Positions 12,427 to 24,542 of a DNA stretch of 64,000 nucleotides are shown in pieces. The position numbers were made by a program, and so were the translations under genes. Positions within the stretch are counted from its first letter, which is position 1. Each line of letters starts with the position of its first letter. Source of the stretch: Pleodorina starrii (taxonomy: Eukaryota > Chlorophyta > Chlorophyceae > Chlamydomonadales > Volvocaceae). The notes beneath the pieces were generated by a model. The model had not been told where the DNA came from and made no database searches. It was given only the letters and a program-made list of their open reading frames with translations. The stretch is from positions 558,001 through 622,000 of the forward strand of contig BRXU01000018.1 in NCBI GenBank assembly GCA_030267565.1, given 5' to 3'.

Positions 12427-13784
12427 TTTTGTGCTAAATAAGTCGCAATGCTCCGTTCAACTAGATGGAATACGTTATTGAACTATTCACAGGGGCGCAG
12501 AGGCCGTAAATTACCCCATTGTTGGGAGCTGAACGCAGGTGAACGCTCTTACTATCCAAAATGACACATTTGTAAATACAAATAAAGAACTTCAAGCACA
12601 AAAGGTAGCTGCTAGGGAGGGCGCAGCGGCGTTGAGTCAGGAAGGTAGAGGAAATAAGTTGACTGCTTCACAGCTTCACGTGCTGCCAGATAATTAATAG
12701 CTAATCCAATAAGATTTTTGAACTTGAGTACACAGCTGGCAGGATTCTGTGTATAGCTGTGTGAGCTTGCCTTCAGCTCCACAACACCGAAACCATGGTG
12801 TCCTGCAATGGTGGTTGTTGCTGCAAGTGGTGGTTGCTGCTGTGCTGTGACTCGCAAGAAATTTAGGAGGCTTGCACGTTAAGCGCACGATTTACGTCAC
12901 GCGTTGGCCTTGGAGTTGCCAATTCTACCACGCTGCGCCGTCGCGCAAGCAGCAGGTTCCTACGAAGCCCAGCAGATCATCCGTGCAAAGCCACTTGCGA
13001 CAACAAGTGTGCGAATAATTAAGTTATCGCTAGCTTCATGAACCTGAAGCAGTTGGGGCCATCGCCCATTTATGGACGACGGCAGGGGTCGTCACACCGC
13101 GGAACACCAGCCCCCAGATCGCTCGCTGATTCACAGTTCGCCGGTAATCGTTCGCTTTCAGATCAAACTTGCGGACAGCATGTAGGCGTACGCTGCGAGC
13201 TGTCGCGACGGGAGACGATACTCGCGCAACTCGCAACGACTGTCCTCCAGCGAATTCCCGCATCGCAGGTAGGATAACTCAACCTGCGGTAGGGGTCAAT
13301 GTCCCGGCATGCTCGCCCAGGTGCATGCATCTGGCGCATTTCCTGCCTTATAAGTGGCATATGCTTGCGCACAAAAACATGTTTGTCCCTCTGGCCCCAT
13401 GTCAGCATATATCTTGTCATAACCGGCATCAAGTATTCTGCGTCTATGCGTCTACTTGACAATCGGCCCTCAAGGTCGCTGAAGGCCCATTGCAGAAACG
13501 GTTGGTCTTCGGTCGCTGCCGTACAGCAGTGGTTGGAGCTTCTCCTCTGACTGACCGGAAATGTGCAGCCAGTTCGCTGTTACGTTTCAATGTACGCCAG
13601 CAGCTCCCTTGTGCGACGCGCCTCGCGAGTTTGCCTGCAGGGATCGCGTCAAGCCCGCGGTTTAGCCGGAATAGTCGCAAGCGCCGCTCCTAGCAGGTGA
13701 ACGAGACGCCTTTTGAATCTTTTCCTGCCGTATGAATAATCGGACGCTCACAACAATAACCGAGCGCCCGGACGCACGCACAGG
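12427..13784. promoter_or_regulatory. Divergent intergenic region between LIMR and M3 peptidase genes
   Basis: The LIMR start codon (minus) and the M3 peptidase start codon (plus) face away from each other across 1.36 kb, so both promoters must lie here. It is less GC-rich than the flanking genes. Overlapping opposite-strand open frames around 13160-13460 look like chance readings. A TATA-like TTATAAG occurs at about 13348, more than 400 bp from either start, so I do not assign it. Confidence 0.5.
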
Positions 13785-16700
13785 ATGGCGATCGCAGCGG
13801 AAGCGAGCCCGCAAGAGCTCATTGACAAGCTGAACGCGGCCTACGAGAAGGTAAAACATGTAGCACATTAAAATTTATGAAGTCTCTTAAAAGAAAATGT
13901 CGCCTCAGGCAGCCAACCGCTGCCATTCACGCGACATCGTTCCGTCACCCGATGTCCCTCCGTGCTCGCCCCGCCGCAGGCGCACGTTCAATATGAGGAG
14001 AACTTCTGGGCGACCAAGATGGCCCTCAAGGTACCCTGATCGAGCCCAGCTGCCCGCGCGACCAGTGCAGCCCTTTGCGGGGCGGGGAGGGGCCGATTGC
14101 GCCCCAAGGGTCGCTGCCCGACGCCCCCCGCCTCCCCGCCCCCTCCCCTTCCCGCCACCCTCAGGGTAATAGTCCCGAGGCGCTGGCCTCCTCCAAGACC
14201 GCCTACGAGGCCTTCCTGGGCGACCCAGCCAACCTGGCGGCGGTGCGGAGGGCGCTGGAGCAGGGGCAGGCGGCGCCCGGCTCCCTCACCCCAGACCAGG
14301 TACGGTAGTACCCGGCTCCGAAACCCCCTAACAACCGTTCTGGTTCTGATTCTAGTTCCGATTCTCTGATTCTAGTTCCGATTCTCGATTTGAACCGGGT
14401 CTTCTCTCAACGAGATTGCGTTCCCCTCTGTTCCTGGCCGCCCCAACCCCCAACCCCCCCGACCCCGACCCCCTTATCCCCCCAACCCCTCCGACCCCCC
14501 CCCCAGGAGCAGGTACTGCGGATCATGGAGCGCACCTTCAAATGCTACATCATGGAGGACCCCAAGGTGGGGGGGGAGGTGTGTGTGGGGGGGGAGGTGG
14601 GGGGGGAGGGGGGGCTCAGTCTTGTAAGATGTGTTGGCCGGGGTAATTAAAACGGCCGGGGGTGGAGGCCGGGAGTACACTCACTCGGGACTCACCTGCA
14701 CCCGCCCGTGCCGTGCCGTACCATGTCGTACGCAGGCTGCTGCCCTGAAGGAGAAGATCAACAGCCTGGAGGCGGCGCTGTCGCAGGTGGGTGAGTGTGG
14801 GTGTGGGGGGGGGAGGATTGGTGGTGGGGGGACGGGTTGGTAGGCACGCGGCGTGAGGGAGGGCAGAGGGGGAGCGGAGCGGAGGTTGGATGGATGGCTG
14901 CAGGGGGGGGGCGGAGGAGAAGCCGGGTGCATGGCTGCGAGGGGGAGAGGAGGAGTCGGAGGGGATGCCTGAAGGGGAGCATCTTTTGCTGCTACCGGGC
15001 CTAAGCTTTTGGGGTTATATATCCTCCTCCTCCTTCTCGGCATCATACGCCCCTTTCGGCCCCCGCCCCGCCCTACTCTGTTTCTACTAACTTCCTCGCC
15101 ACCCCTCCACCCCCCTCCCGCCCTCTTCCCCCCCTCCCCCCAGGCTCGCAACCAGATGGCCCTGGGCTACCAGGACCCCGTCAGTGGCCAGTTCAAGGCG
15201 GCCTCATCCGTACAGCTCCGAAACCTGGTGCGCGTATCCGACGACGAGGCCACGCGCAAGGCCTGCTTCGAGGTGCGCTGAGTCACGTCACGTCACGTCA
15301 CAACGAACTTCGGGGCCGCAGCGGAGCAACCCAAAACGGGGCGAATATGACCATATATATTTTTTCTCTCCATACACCATACTCATATCAGGCTTGTCGT
15401 ACTCGCCGTACTTTTGCCGTACTCGCCGTGCACTCCCGTTGATACGTACCCGCCCCGACGACCCCCCAAAACCCCGCAGAGCCTCCGCTCCATTGGCCCC
15501 TTCGTGGGCCCCCAGTTCCTGGAGATTGTCAAGGAGAGGAACCGGCTGGCTCGGCTGCTGGGCTTCGAGGACTTTTACGATTACAAGGCGAGAGAGGGAG
15601 GGGGGGGCAGGGGGGGGATTGAGGAGGGGAAGGGGAGGAGGGAAGGGGGCGGGAGGTGGAGGGGGCCAAGAGGGGGTAGAAGAGGGTTTCAGGGGAGTCC
15701 AGGGGCACCAAAACCCCTCCCTGGACTGCCCAACATGTCCACCAGAACCACAGCCCCACAACTTCACCTGCATCATCAACCACTATTATAATGCAACAAT
15801 TCCCATCAATCACACCCACATACCCACGTACCCCCCTATACACACACGCGGCGCTCCCCCCTAAACCCCGAATACACACACACGCGCACGCAGGTGACTG
15901 CCGCTGAGGGTTTCGGCAAGTCCCGTCTGTTCTCCATCCTTGACGACCTGGAGGCCAAGACGGCGCCCATCATGACCGCGGCCCGGGCGAGGCTGGCGGA
16001 GGAGAAGGGGGCGGCGGCGCTGGAGCCACACAACCTGAGCTATGCGCTGGCGGGTGGGGACTGGGACTGGGGGGGGAGGGCAGGGAGATACTTACCGTAA
16101 CGTACCGCTAACCTTACCAAGACTCGGAAACGCAGCGACCGCGCCGGCGCTAGACCGCGGGGGTTGGGGAGGGAAATGAGGGGGGGACAAGGATCAAAGA
16201 TGAAACCTGTTTGGTGACCCAGCCAGTCACCCACTCCCAACTGCTTCCTCTACTCCTCCCCCAAACCCCCTTGAGCCCGCTTGGCAGCTTGGCCATTCGA
16301 ACTGTCCTTCCGTACTTCCGCCCCCACCCCCCACCCCCCTCCTTCGCCCCTCTCCCCACCCCCCACCCCCTACTCCACCCCCCAGGCGACACGGAGAAGG
16401 CTCAGGACCCGTACTTTCCTTTTGAGCAGGCGGTGGATGTGTGGGCGCGGACCTTTGCTGCTCTGGGTATCAAATACATGGTGGGGGGGTTGTGTGTGTT
16501 TGTGCGTGTGCGTGTGTGTGTTTTGGGGTAGAGGGGAGACCGGCAGTGGGATTGCTGCTTGGAGAGGCCGTGGGGGATTACTACTGGGGAGGGCCGTTTC
16601 TTTCTCCACCACATCCTCTTCTCCTTCCTCCCTCCCTGCATGGGCTCGTTCGCGGCGGCTCGCCCTCCCGTATCTATTTCCCCTCCCTCCCCGCTTCCCC

Positions 16701-19700
16701 CCTTTCGCACTCCTACCCCTCCCCTACCCCTACCCCTACCCCTACCCCTTCCCTTCCCTTCCCTTCCCTCCCCCCCACTCCCCCCACATAGGACTCCACC
16801 ATGACTCTGGACCTGTGCGACCGGGCTGGCAAGTACAGCAACGGATTCTGTCACTGGCCCCAGGTCGCGTGGCGCAAACCCGACGGCGCCTTCGTGCCGG
16901 CAAAGGTACGGCGGCAGGGTACGACACGGTACGGCACGGTACGGAACATGGGAGAAAGGGGGCGGGTGAAAGGGGGCGGAAGGCAGGTGAGGGTAGGCAG
17001 GTGGCGATGGTGGCGGTGGTGGTGTGAGAAGTGTTCAGAACCTTCGAAAGTGAATGGCCGCCCACCCAGCCACCCACCCACACCCACCCACCCCACTCCC
17101 ACCCACCCCACTTCCACCCACCCACCCACCCACCCACCCCCAGGCCAACTTCACCAGCCTGGCCACCCCCAGTCAGGTGGGCAGCGGCCGCACCGCCCTG
17201 GGCACTCTGCTGCATGAGGGGGGGCACGCGGCGCACTTCGCCAACATCGACCAGCCCAGCCCCTTCTTCAGCCAGGTGGGGGTGGATAGGGGGGGGGTTG
17301 CGAGATCGGGAGGGAGGGACGGTGGGGGGGGGAGGGGGCCGGGGGGGTTTTGGGTTTGAGCCGGGATGGGGGGCTGGGGGCGTGCGGAGTTTGGAAGGCG
17401 GTTCCGGGCGGTTTGTGGTGGGGTGTGGAGAGCGGAGGAATGGGTGGGAGGGGGGGTGGGGGGGTTTCAGCTTAGGCGGCGCGTTCAGGGATACCGAAGG
17501 GCGGTGGGGCAACGTCGCTGACCTCTGCTCGTTCGGTCATCTCAACCTCCACCATCCCCATCACGACCCACTGCACCCTAAAACCCTAATACCCTAAAAC
17601 CTAAAAACCAAAAACCCTAAAACCAAAAACCCTAGACCCTAAAAACCCCTTCCCCTCCCCTTTTCCTCCCAGGAGCGCGCCCCCACCTCGGTGGCCTATG
17701 CGGAGACTCAGTCCATGTTCCTGGACGCACTCATGCACGACGGGGCGTGGCTCGGCAGGTGGGGCGAGAGACGAGGGACGAGGGGGCGCGGCTGGGGGGT
17801 GGGAGCTGGGAGGGGGGCGTTAGGGGGTCGGTTGGTGGTTGGTTGGTGGTTGGTTGGCGGTTAAGGTACATACGCATACACAGTATACACATACACATAC
17901 ACACACGTACACACACGTGCAGGTACGCCCGGAGCCGCTCCGGAGAGGTCATTCCCTGGAGCGTCATCGCGGAGGGGCTCAAGGCCACGCAGCCGTACGA
18001 CGTGTTTGCCCTGCGCGGCATGCTGGTGGTGCCGTACTTTGAGAAGGCGCTGTACGAACTGCCGGAGGACGAGCTGAGCGTGGAGCGGCTGCTGGCGCTG
18101 GCGGACGAGGTGGAGGTGCGGGTGCAGGTGAGTGACGGCGTGGTGTGGTACGACTGTGTTTTTTTCGTGCGTGTGTATGTGTGTGGGGGGGTGGGGGTGG
18201 GGGGAGGTTTACGCTCTACTCTTTTAAATTGGAACGAAGGGAGGCACGGAGAGGTGATTGGAGATTGGCAGATGGAGAGACCCCCCACGCATTGCCCCCC
18301 TTGTCCACCCCTCTAATACCCGGCCTCTAGCCTATCCGTGTATTACCCTCCCATTCCCCAAGTTACTCTCCGCTCCACCCCATTACTCTCCCCCCCGCCC
18401 CGCCCCCCGGCCCCCCCCCCCAGGGCGGACTCTCCCCCCGGCCGCTTTTGAGTGTGCCTCACCCGCTCTCCGATGAGTCATCCTGCTACTACCACGGATA
18501 TGGTGAGCCGGGGCGGGGGAGAGGGAAGGGGGGGCAATGCGTGCGTGTTTTGTGTGTGTTTTGTGGGTTTTGGAGGAGAAATGGTTCGAAGGGGCGAGCT
18601 GACTGTGTGTGTGTGTGTGTTTGGGGGGATGAAGAGGGGGCAGGAGAGGCCCCCAGCGCGATGCCCCCAGTGCCACCCGGGCCATAGGAGGGGTTGGTGG
18701 GGTGGGGTACGACAACGCCCAAGAAGCCGTATGTGTGAGCAAGCGCAAGCACCCCCCCCCACCGCCCCAAACCGCGCACGCTCTCCTACGCACACACACA
18801 CATACACACACGCGAACGCGCGCTTGCGTGACGCCCCGTAGTGCTGGCTGAGATGGCTGTACGGCAGACCCGGGCGTACTTCAAGTCCAAGTACGGCAAA
18901 ATCGTGGACAACCCCAACATCGGCAAGGTGGGGCCACCCAGGGGGGGGGGGACCCTGGTGGCCGGTGTGGCCGGTTAACGAGAGGTGCTTGACGGTAACG
19001 GTAGTGGTTATGGTGGTTATGGCGGTTGGGGAGTGCGTTGGCGCCACTTGTCGGGCGGGCGGGCGGGTGTCATTAGGGAGGTTGGTGTGTGAAAGGATGT
19101 TTTCGGGGGAGGCCATGCATCTGACTCCGGTCCCCCGGGCGCCCCATACACACAGACACGCTCCCCCCCTCCCCCCCAGGACCTGGTCGAGGGCTACTGG
19201 CGGCCCGGCAACGGCGCTCCCTTCCTGGACCTGGTGGCGGGGCTGACTGGTAAGCCATTGGCCGCTGATGACTGGGTGAAGGATCTGGAGAAGCCGCTGG
19301 AGCTGGCGGTGAGCTGACTGGGGTGGGGGTGGGGGTGGGGTGGGTGGGGTGGGGTGGGTGGGTGGGGTGGGGGTGTGTTGAGTGCAGTGCAGGCATGGGG
19401 GGTGTTATACGGCCTATACGGTACGTGGATAACCCACATACACACACACATACCCCCGCCCCTCCCCGCCCTCTTCCCCTCCCCCACCCCCCCCCCTCCG
19501 CCCCCCCCACAGCTTCAGGAGGAGGAGGCCGACTACGTCGCCGCCGCCGCCTCCGGCCCCGCCGTGTCCCCCGGCCAGCCCTTCGACCTGGGCATGAGGG
19601 TGCGGCTTGTGCACGGGGATGAGCTGATCGCGGACAGCCGGGAGGATGGGGGACTGGCGGGCGCCTGCGACAAGTTCAAGGCCTGGGTGGACAAGACCTA

Positions 19701-19713
19701 TTACGAGGGGTAG
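13785..19713 (+). CDS. M3-family oligopeptidase (oligoendopeptidase F-like)
   Basis: Seventeen exons: 13785-13850, 13980-14030, 14165-14299, 14507-14566, 14736-14786, 15144-15272, 15480-15587, 15894-16053, 16386-16480, 16792-16905, 17144-17275, 17673-17758, 17923-18127, 18424-18502, 18842-18927, 19180-19308 and 19513-19713. Phases close to 628 aa, the usual size of the family. The zinc site is LLHEGGHAAHF (H347, E348, H351), with a likely third ligand E378 in AYAETQSMF, 30 residues after E348, as in M3 peptidases. Other family-like segments are NRLARLLGFEDFYDYK, AGKYSNGFCHWPQ and QPSPFFSQERAPTS. The predicted role is cleavage of short peptides, by a soluble enzyme. The N-terminus (MAIAAEASPQELIDKLNAAY) has no clear targeting signal, so a cytosolic location is the simplest reading. 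Intron 7 starts with GC (AAG|GCGAGA) instead of GT; using it is the only way to join FYDYK to VTAAEGFGKSR in phase. Confidence 0.9.
17575..17649. repeat. Telomere-like tract inside intron 11 of the M3 peptidase gene
   Basis: Degenerate CCCTAAAA / CCCTAA / CCTAAAAACC units run for about 75 bp. CCCTAAAA is the complement of TTTTAGGG, the Chlamydomonas/Volvox telomere repeat. It lies about 25 bp before the intron's 3' splice site at 17672. Confidence 0.75.
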
Positions 19714-20835
19714 ATATAGGAGGAGGGGGAGGAGGGGGAGGGGGAGGGGGAGGGGGGGAAAGGCGACATGAGGGGGCGTCAAGGGCGGAGGAGGAGGGGC
19801 GGGTGAGGGGAGGGGAGGGGAGGGGAGCGGTGGGGGGGAGATGAGGAGATGGGTGACAGCACAAAGGAGAGTTACGGAGGGGGGGAGGCGGGGGGGAAGG
19901 CGGGGGAGAGAGTGTCATGCTTTGCCTTAGTTACACGCCTGGAGACTGGCGTAGACTAGGGATGTAGACTTTGGGTGGGGTGGGGAGTCATCGAGGTGAG
20001 GCTGCAGCGGTGGAACGGAAGGCGGCGTTGGCGAACGGACCCCCAGTGCCGTGTGCTGCCGTGTGCTGCCGTGCCTGCGTTACCGTAATTAATTAATTAC
20101 TGCGTTGGTCCGATAGATGGTGTCGTTAGTTGGTTGGTTGATTAGTTGGGTGGTTGGAGATAGATGGGCACGGCCTGGCGGCGATGTCATGTGTGCCATC
20201 CGGTTGCAACCCACGGCGGCAGTTGTAACTTGGCCCGGGCAGGTGTGACTTGCGAAGCCCCCGCCCCCGGAAGCCCCCCGATACCGGTAGACTGGGTTGG
20301 CGCCCAAGCCGCTGGGTGCAAAACGGTGCGCGCCCTCTCCAGCCCCCTACCCCACCCAACTGCTTCGGCGGCTTTGTAGAAGGTTGAGGGGTAAAGTGGG
20401 GCTTGCGTTTTCAGCTGGAATACGTATTTAGAGCAGCACGCACTATTTTTCGAACACGGCCTTCCTTTCCCAGCGCGGGTGACGAGCTGCAGGCGCTTCG
20501 GGGCGGGGAAGAGCCAGGCCAGTAGATATCGCTTGCGTGTGATTGGTTTCCGGTTCGTATATGAGCATAAGCAAGGGGAAGGGCCAAGGCAGGGTAGGTA
20601 GGGCATTACCAGACCTTATCGGGCGGGGACGCGCACACGCGCTTCGGCAGTCGCTGTACTCTGCTGTACTGTACGGCGTACGTTCGCAACAGTCTGCGTA
20701 CCTGTCGAACGCTTCAACCAGAACGTGCACGTTGGCACAACAGCGAGACTACCACAAAGTCACGGTGGTCAACCTTATTTTCTGTATCAGTTTATCGTGC
20801 CCGCTATCGAAAGCTACTTGCATTTCATCGCGACG
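19714..20835. other. Intergenic: 3' UTR of M3 gene and promoter of the oxidoreductase gene
   Basis: Begins with a G/A-rich tract (19720-19910) that is probably 3' UTR, and has a short AT-rich TAATTAATTAATTA run near 20085-20098. No exon was recognised on either strand. Confidence 0.5.
20224..20228 (+). terminator. Candidate TGTAA polyadenylation signal
   Basis: First TGTAA found on the + strand after the M3 peptidase stop codon (19713); it would imply a 3' UTR of about 520 nt. Based on a five-base motif only. Confidence 0.3.
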
Positions 20836-23800
20836 ATGGCGCCCCTAGGCGCAGCTTTACTTGGAACCGGCATTTTCGCCAAGGACATCTATAAGAACAA
20901 CTTCAAGTGAGATGTATTTCCATAGCCTTCGAAAGGCGACTCTATCGGCTCTTGTCGGACATTGCTCGGCCCCGTTCTCGCTGGACTACCCTTCAACCAA
21001 CCGGAACGCAAATCCAACGCGACCTCCTCGTGTAGGGCCAAGGAGGGCGAGGTGGAGCTCCGGGCGGTCTGGTCCCGGACCATCGAATCCGCGCAAGCAT
21101 ACGTTCAAGAGTGGGTTGCCGTACTTAGGATCCTAAGACCGGCCCCAGTCCGCGCAGCCGCACCCGCCCTTTCCCCAACCCTGCACACCCCTCGCTACCT
21201 GGATCGATGGCGCACGGACAGCCAGGACGCCAACACGCATCCTATACGTGGATACCCCCCCCCCCCAAAAAAAACAGCCCCCGGCCCGCCCGCCCGCTGA
21301 TCCCTTCCCGCTGCTGCCCCTGCCGTCCTGCCCCAATTCACACACTGCAACACTGCCGCTGCCTGTCCGTCCACAAATGCGGTCTGTCCAAATGCGGTTT
21401 GCCTCGTGTTATTCCTCCGCACGCCACCTCCGCACGCCACCTCCTCGGCCCCCCCTCCGCACGCCCCCTCCGCGGCACCAGGTTCTTCCCCAGCAGCCGG
21501 GCACTCGCGGGCGAGGAGGCGCTCCAGCAGATCTTGGAGGATGACTCCATACAGCTGGTGGTGGTGGTGCTGCCGGTACAAGCCGCCCTCAAGGTGCGGT
21601 AACCGCGGAAGGGGGCCCCTTCCTCGGTGCGATAACCGGGGTGCGATAACCGAAGGAGCCCTTCCTCGCCCCCCGTCCGACATCCCCGCGTCCGCCCGCA
21701 CCCCACCTCACACAGCCGTGGGCGCCGCCCCGCCCCGCTCCCCTCCCTCCCCTCTCCTCCCCCATCGCCGCCCGCTGGTGGCACCCTTCTTCCTTACTAC
21801 CCTCCCATCGCCGTGCCTCCCTCCTCTTCCTTCTCCTCCCCCTCCTCCCCCTCTTCCTCTCCCAGATTGTAGAGCGCTGCCTGGCTGCCGGCAAGGCGGT
21901 GGTGCAGGAGAAGCCGGTGGCAGCCACCGTGACGGAGGCGCTGGGGGCCATTGAGCGCTACCGCCGGGCGGTGGCGGAGGCGGAGGCGCAGGGGCCGCAG
22001 CGGACGCCCCTCTGGCTGTTCGCGGAGAACTACCGGTGGGTTTGGGTGGGTCTTGGGTGGCTGGCTGGGTGGTGGGTGGGTTGGGTGGGTGGTTGTGGGT
22101 TCTTTTTTCCACCCCCTTTTTTTCATGTCCTCATGTCCTCATGTCCTCATGTCGGCCCCTCCCTTGTCTCTTCTCGACATCACATGTATCGATGTATGGC
22201 TGCCCGTTGACTGGGCTCGGGGCCTCCCCTCCTTCCCACGCGCGTCCCGTCCCACGCGCGTCCCGTCCCACGCGCGTCCCAACGCCCTCCTCCCCACAGG
22301 TACGAGGCGGTGTTCGTTGCGGCCTGCCAGCGGGTTTCGGAGCTGGGCAAGATCATCAAGCTGGATCTCATCGCGGATCTGCCCATGGACGAGCGAAACA
22401 GGTACCGTACAGTGCCGTACACGGAGCTCCGGATCCGCTCCTCGCCAACTCCTTCTCCGTCCCTTCGCTGCGATACCTCCCTTCCATAAACCCTTTATCC
22501 TTCCGGTCAGCCCCTGTCTCAGCTTTTTGCCGCTTTGGGACTTTCATACTCTCTTACACCCCCCCCCACCACCCCCCACCACCCCGTTCGCTAACGCCGT
22601 GTCTCCTTCTCCGCTGCGGTATTTTCTTTTCACCCCTCCAACCCCCAACCCCCAACCCCCAACCCCAACCCTCCAACCCCCGCCCCCAACCCCGCCCCCC
22701 TCCACCCCAACCCTCCAACCCCCAACTCCCAACTCCCGTCCGCAGGTACTTCGGCAGCTCCTGGCGACGTGACACCTCCGGCTGCCCGGGTGGCTTCTTC
22801 ATGGACAGCAGTGTGCACTTCGTGGCGGCACTGCGCATGATGGCGGCGGCGGCGGGGCTGGGGCAGGCGGTCAGCGCAACTGCACACGCGCTGCAGGCGA
22901 GGGCGAGGACGAGGGCGAGAGCGGGCGGGCGAGGGCGAGGGCGAGGGCGGGAGCGGGCGAGCGAGCGAGCGGGAATAAAGTGAAGGGGGATTTGGGCAGT
23001 GCTGCACGTGCGTGTGTTGGTCCCGTGTCGTGGGCGGAGTTTTAGCGCGCTGCCCCTCTTCCGCCTTCTTCGTCGAGCCGGGCTGCCCCCACACAGGGCC
23101 ACCCTTTGCGCGAGTTCCACAGCTGTGCTGCGACTGTCCTCCTGCCTGCCTCTCCGCCCCTCCCACACCGGCCCTCTTCACGCCTAGCCTCTCCTCACCT
23201 CTGTTCTGCGCCCGCCTCGCCCCTCCCCCGCCCCCTCCCCGGCCCCGGCCCGCCTCCAACTCCTACGCCTACTCCCGCCTTCAGGCCAAACCTGAGCTGT
23301 CCTTTCCCGATTCGGTGGTGGGGGTGGCGCTGTTCGCCAACGGGGGAGTGCCCGCCAGCATCAGCATCTCCCTGGCAGCGCACCAGGTGGGGTGGGGGTG
23401 GAGTGTGGAGTGTGGGGCTGTGGGAGGTTAGGGAGTGATATGCTCCTTTATGCAACAATGAGTGGGGTGGTGGGGGTGTGGTGCTGGGTTGCAGCAGCTG
23501 CGATGCGAGGGGTGGTGGCGGTGGTGGCGGTGGTGGTGGTAGTGGTCACGGGTCACCACCGACCCATGGGTCACCACCGACCCACACCGACCCACGGGTC
23601 ATCACACGCGCCCGTCTGCCCGCCCGCGCAGGTCCGCTGGTCGCTGAGTGTGGTGGGCACTGAGGGCTCCCTGGAGGTGTCCCGCGGCGGCTGGGGCGGC
23701 GTGCGCACCGGCTACACCCTGTCCATCAAGACCGCCCGGCCGCAGGAGCCGCAACAGCAGCAGCCGGGAGGGGGGCAGGTAGGGGGTTGGGGGTCAGGGA

Positions 23801-24542
23801 GTGATATGCTCCTTTCTAAAAGAAGGAGTCACTGCGGACGTTGTTGACCAAGCTGCTCCGGCCGCTGAACCTCCGAAACTGAATGATGGGAGTCGAGGCA
23901 GCCGAGGAGGGAAAAGGTATATGAGGGGTGACGGTGAGGGGGAAACCGTAAGTTCAGGAGGGTTTTTAAGGTGGGGTGTTGGAGTGGTTCGGGTGATGGC
24001 TGGCTGGCCACAGCGCGGAGGACTCTGCGGGCATCGACTCTCGACGGTGGCCGTATCGTGCGGCCGGCGAGATGCCGTGTCGTACCGCGCCATACCCTTC
24101 CAACGCCACCATCAGCGCGGCCCAAACACGTGTCTGCCCTTGGCCTGCACCCAGTACCCAAAACTCGCGCGCTGCACTCCTTTAAAGGAAACAGCCCCTC
24201 CCTTCCTCCCTCCCCCGCCCCCCCGGTCGTTGCCCCTCCGGCCCCTCCGACCCTTGGTGGCGGCTGCCTGCCTCCCCCCAGGCCGACCCCACCGGCCAGC
24301 AGGTGCTGCCCTTCGCCTTCTCCGGCTGCCAGGACGAGTTCGCCGAGTTCGTGAGTCTCACGAAGGAGCTGCGCCGGACCGGAACAGAGGCAGCAGGCGA
24401 CGGCGGCGGCGGCGGCGGTGTCGTTCCCGACGCGGCGGCTCGGTCCAGTCCGGAGGAGGGCTGTCGAGACCTGGCGCTTGTGGAGGCGCTGCTGTCGTCA
24501 GCGGCGGCGGGCGGGCAGCCGGTGAGGGTGGTGCAGATTTGA
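20836..24542 (+). CDS. Gfo/Idh/MocA-family NAD(P)-dependent oxidoreductase
   Basis: Nine exons: 20836-20906, 21036-21110, 21482-21593, 21866-22035, 22300-22401, 22746-22896, 23285-23386, 23632-23778 and 24282-24542. Phases close to 396 aa. The N-terminus is a Rossmann nucleotide-binding fold (LLGTGIFA, G10-x-G12-x-x-A15), then VELRAVWSRTIESA, QLVVVVLPV and the diagnostic EKP motif (VVQEKPVAA, E101-K102-P103). The C-terminal domain has FAENYRYEAVF, YFGSSWRRDTSG and GGFFMDSSVHF, closely matching Arabidopsis At4g17370 (ENYRFEPAF, YFSSSWRRNLSG, GGFILDMGVHY). The family reduces or oxidises sugars and related carbonyls using NAD(P); this subgroup's substrate is not known to me. Intron 6 appears to use a GC donor (CAG|GCGAGG at 22896/22897), since no GT site there keeps phase with AKPELSFPD. 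The exon 2/3 junction is short relative to the plant protein and is the least certain part; about ten residues may be missing. Confidence 0.85.
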
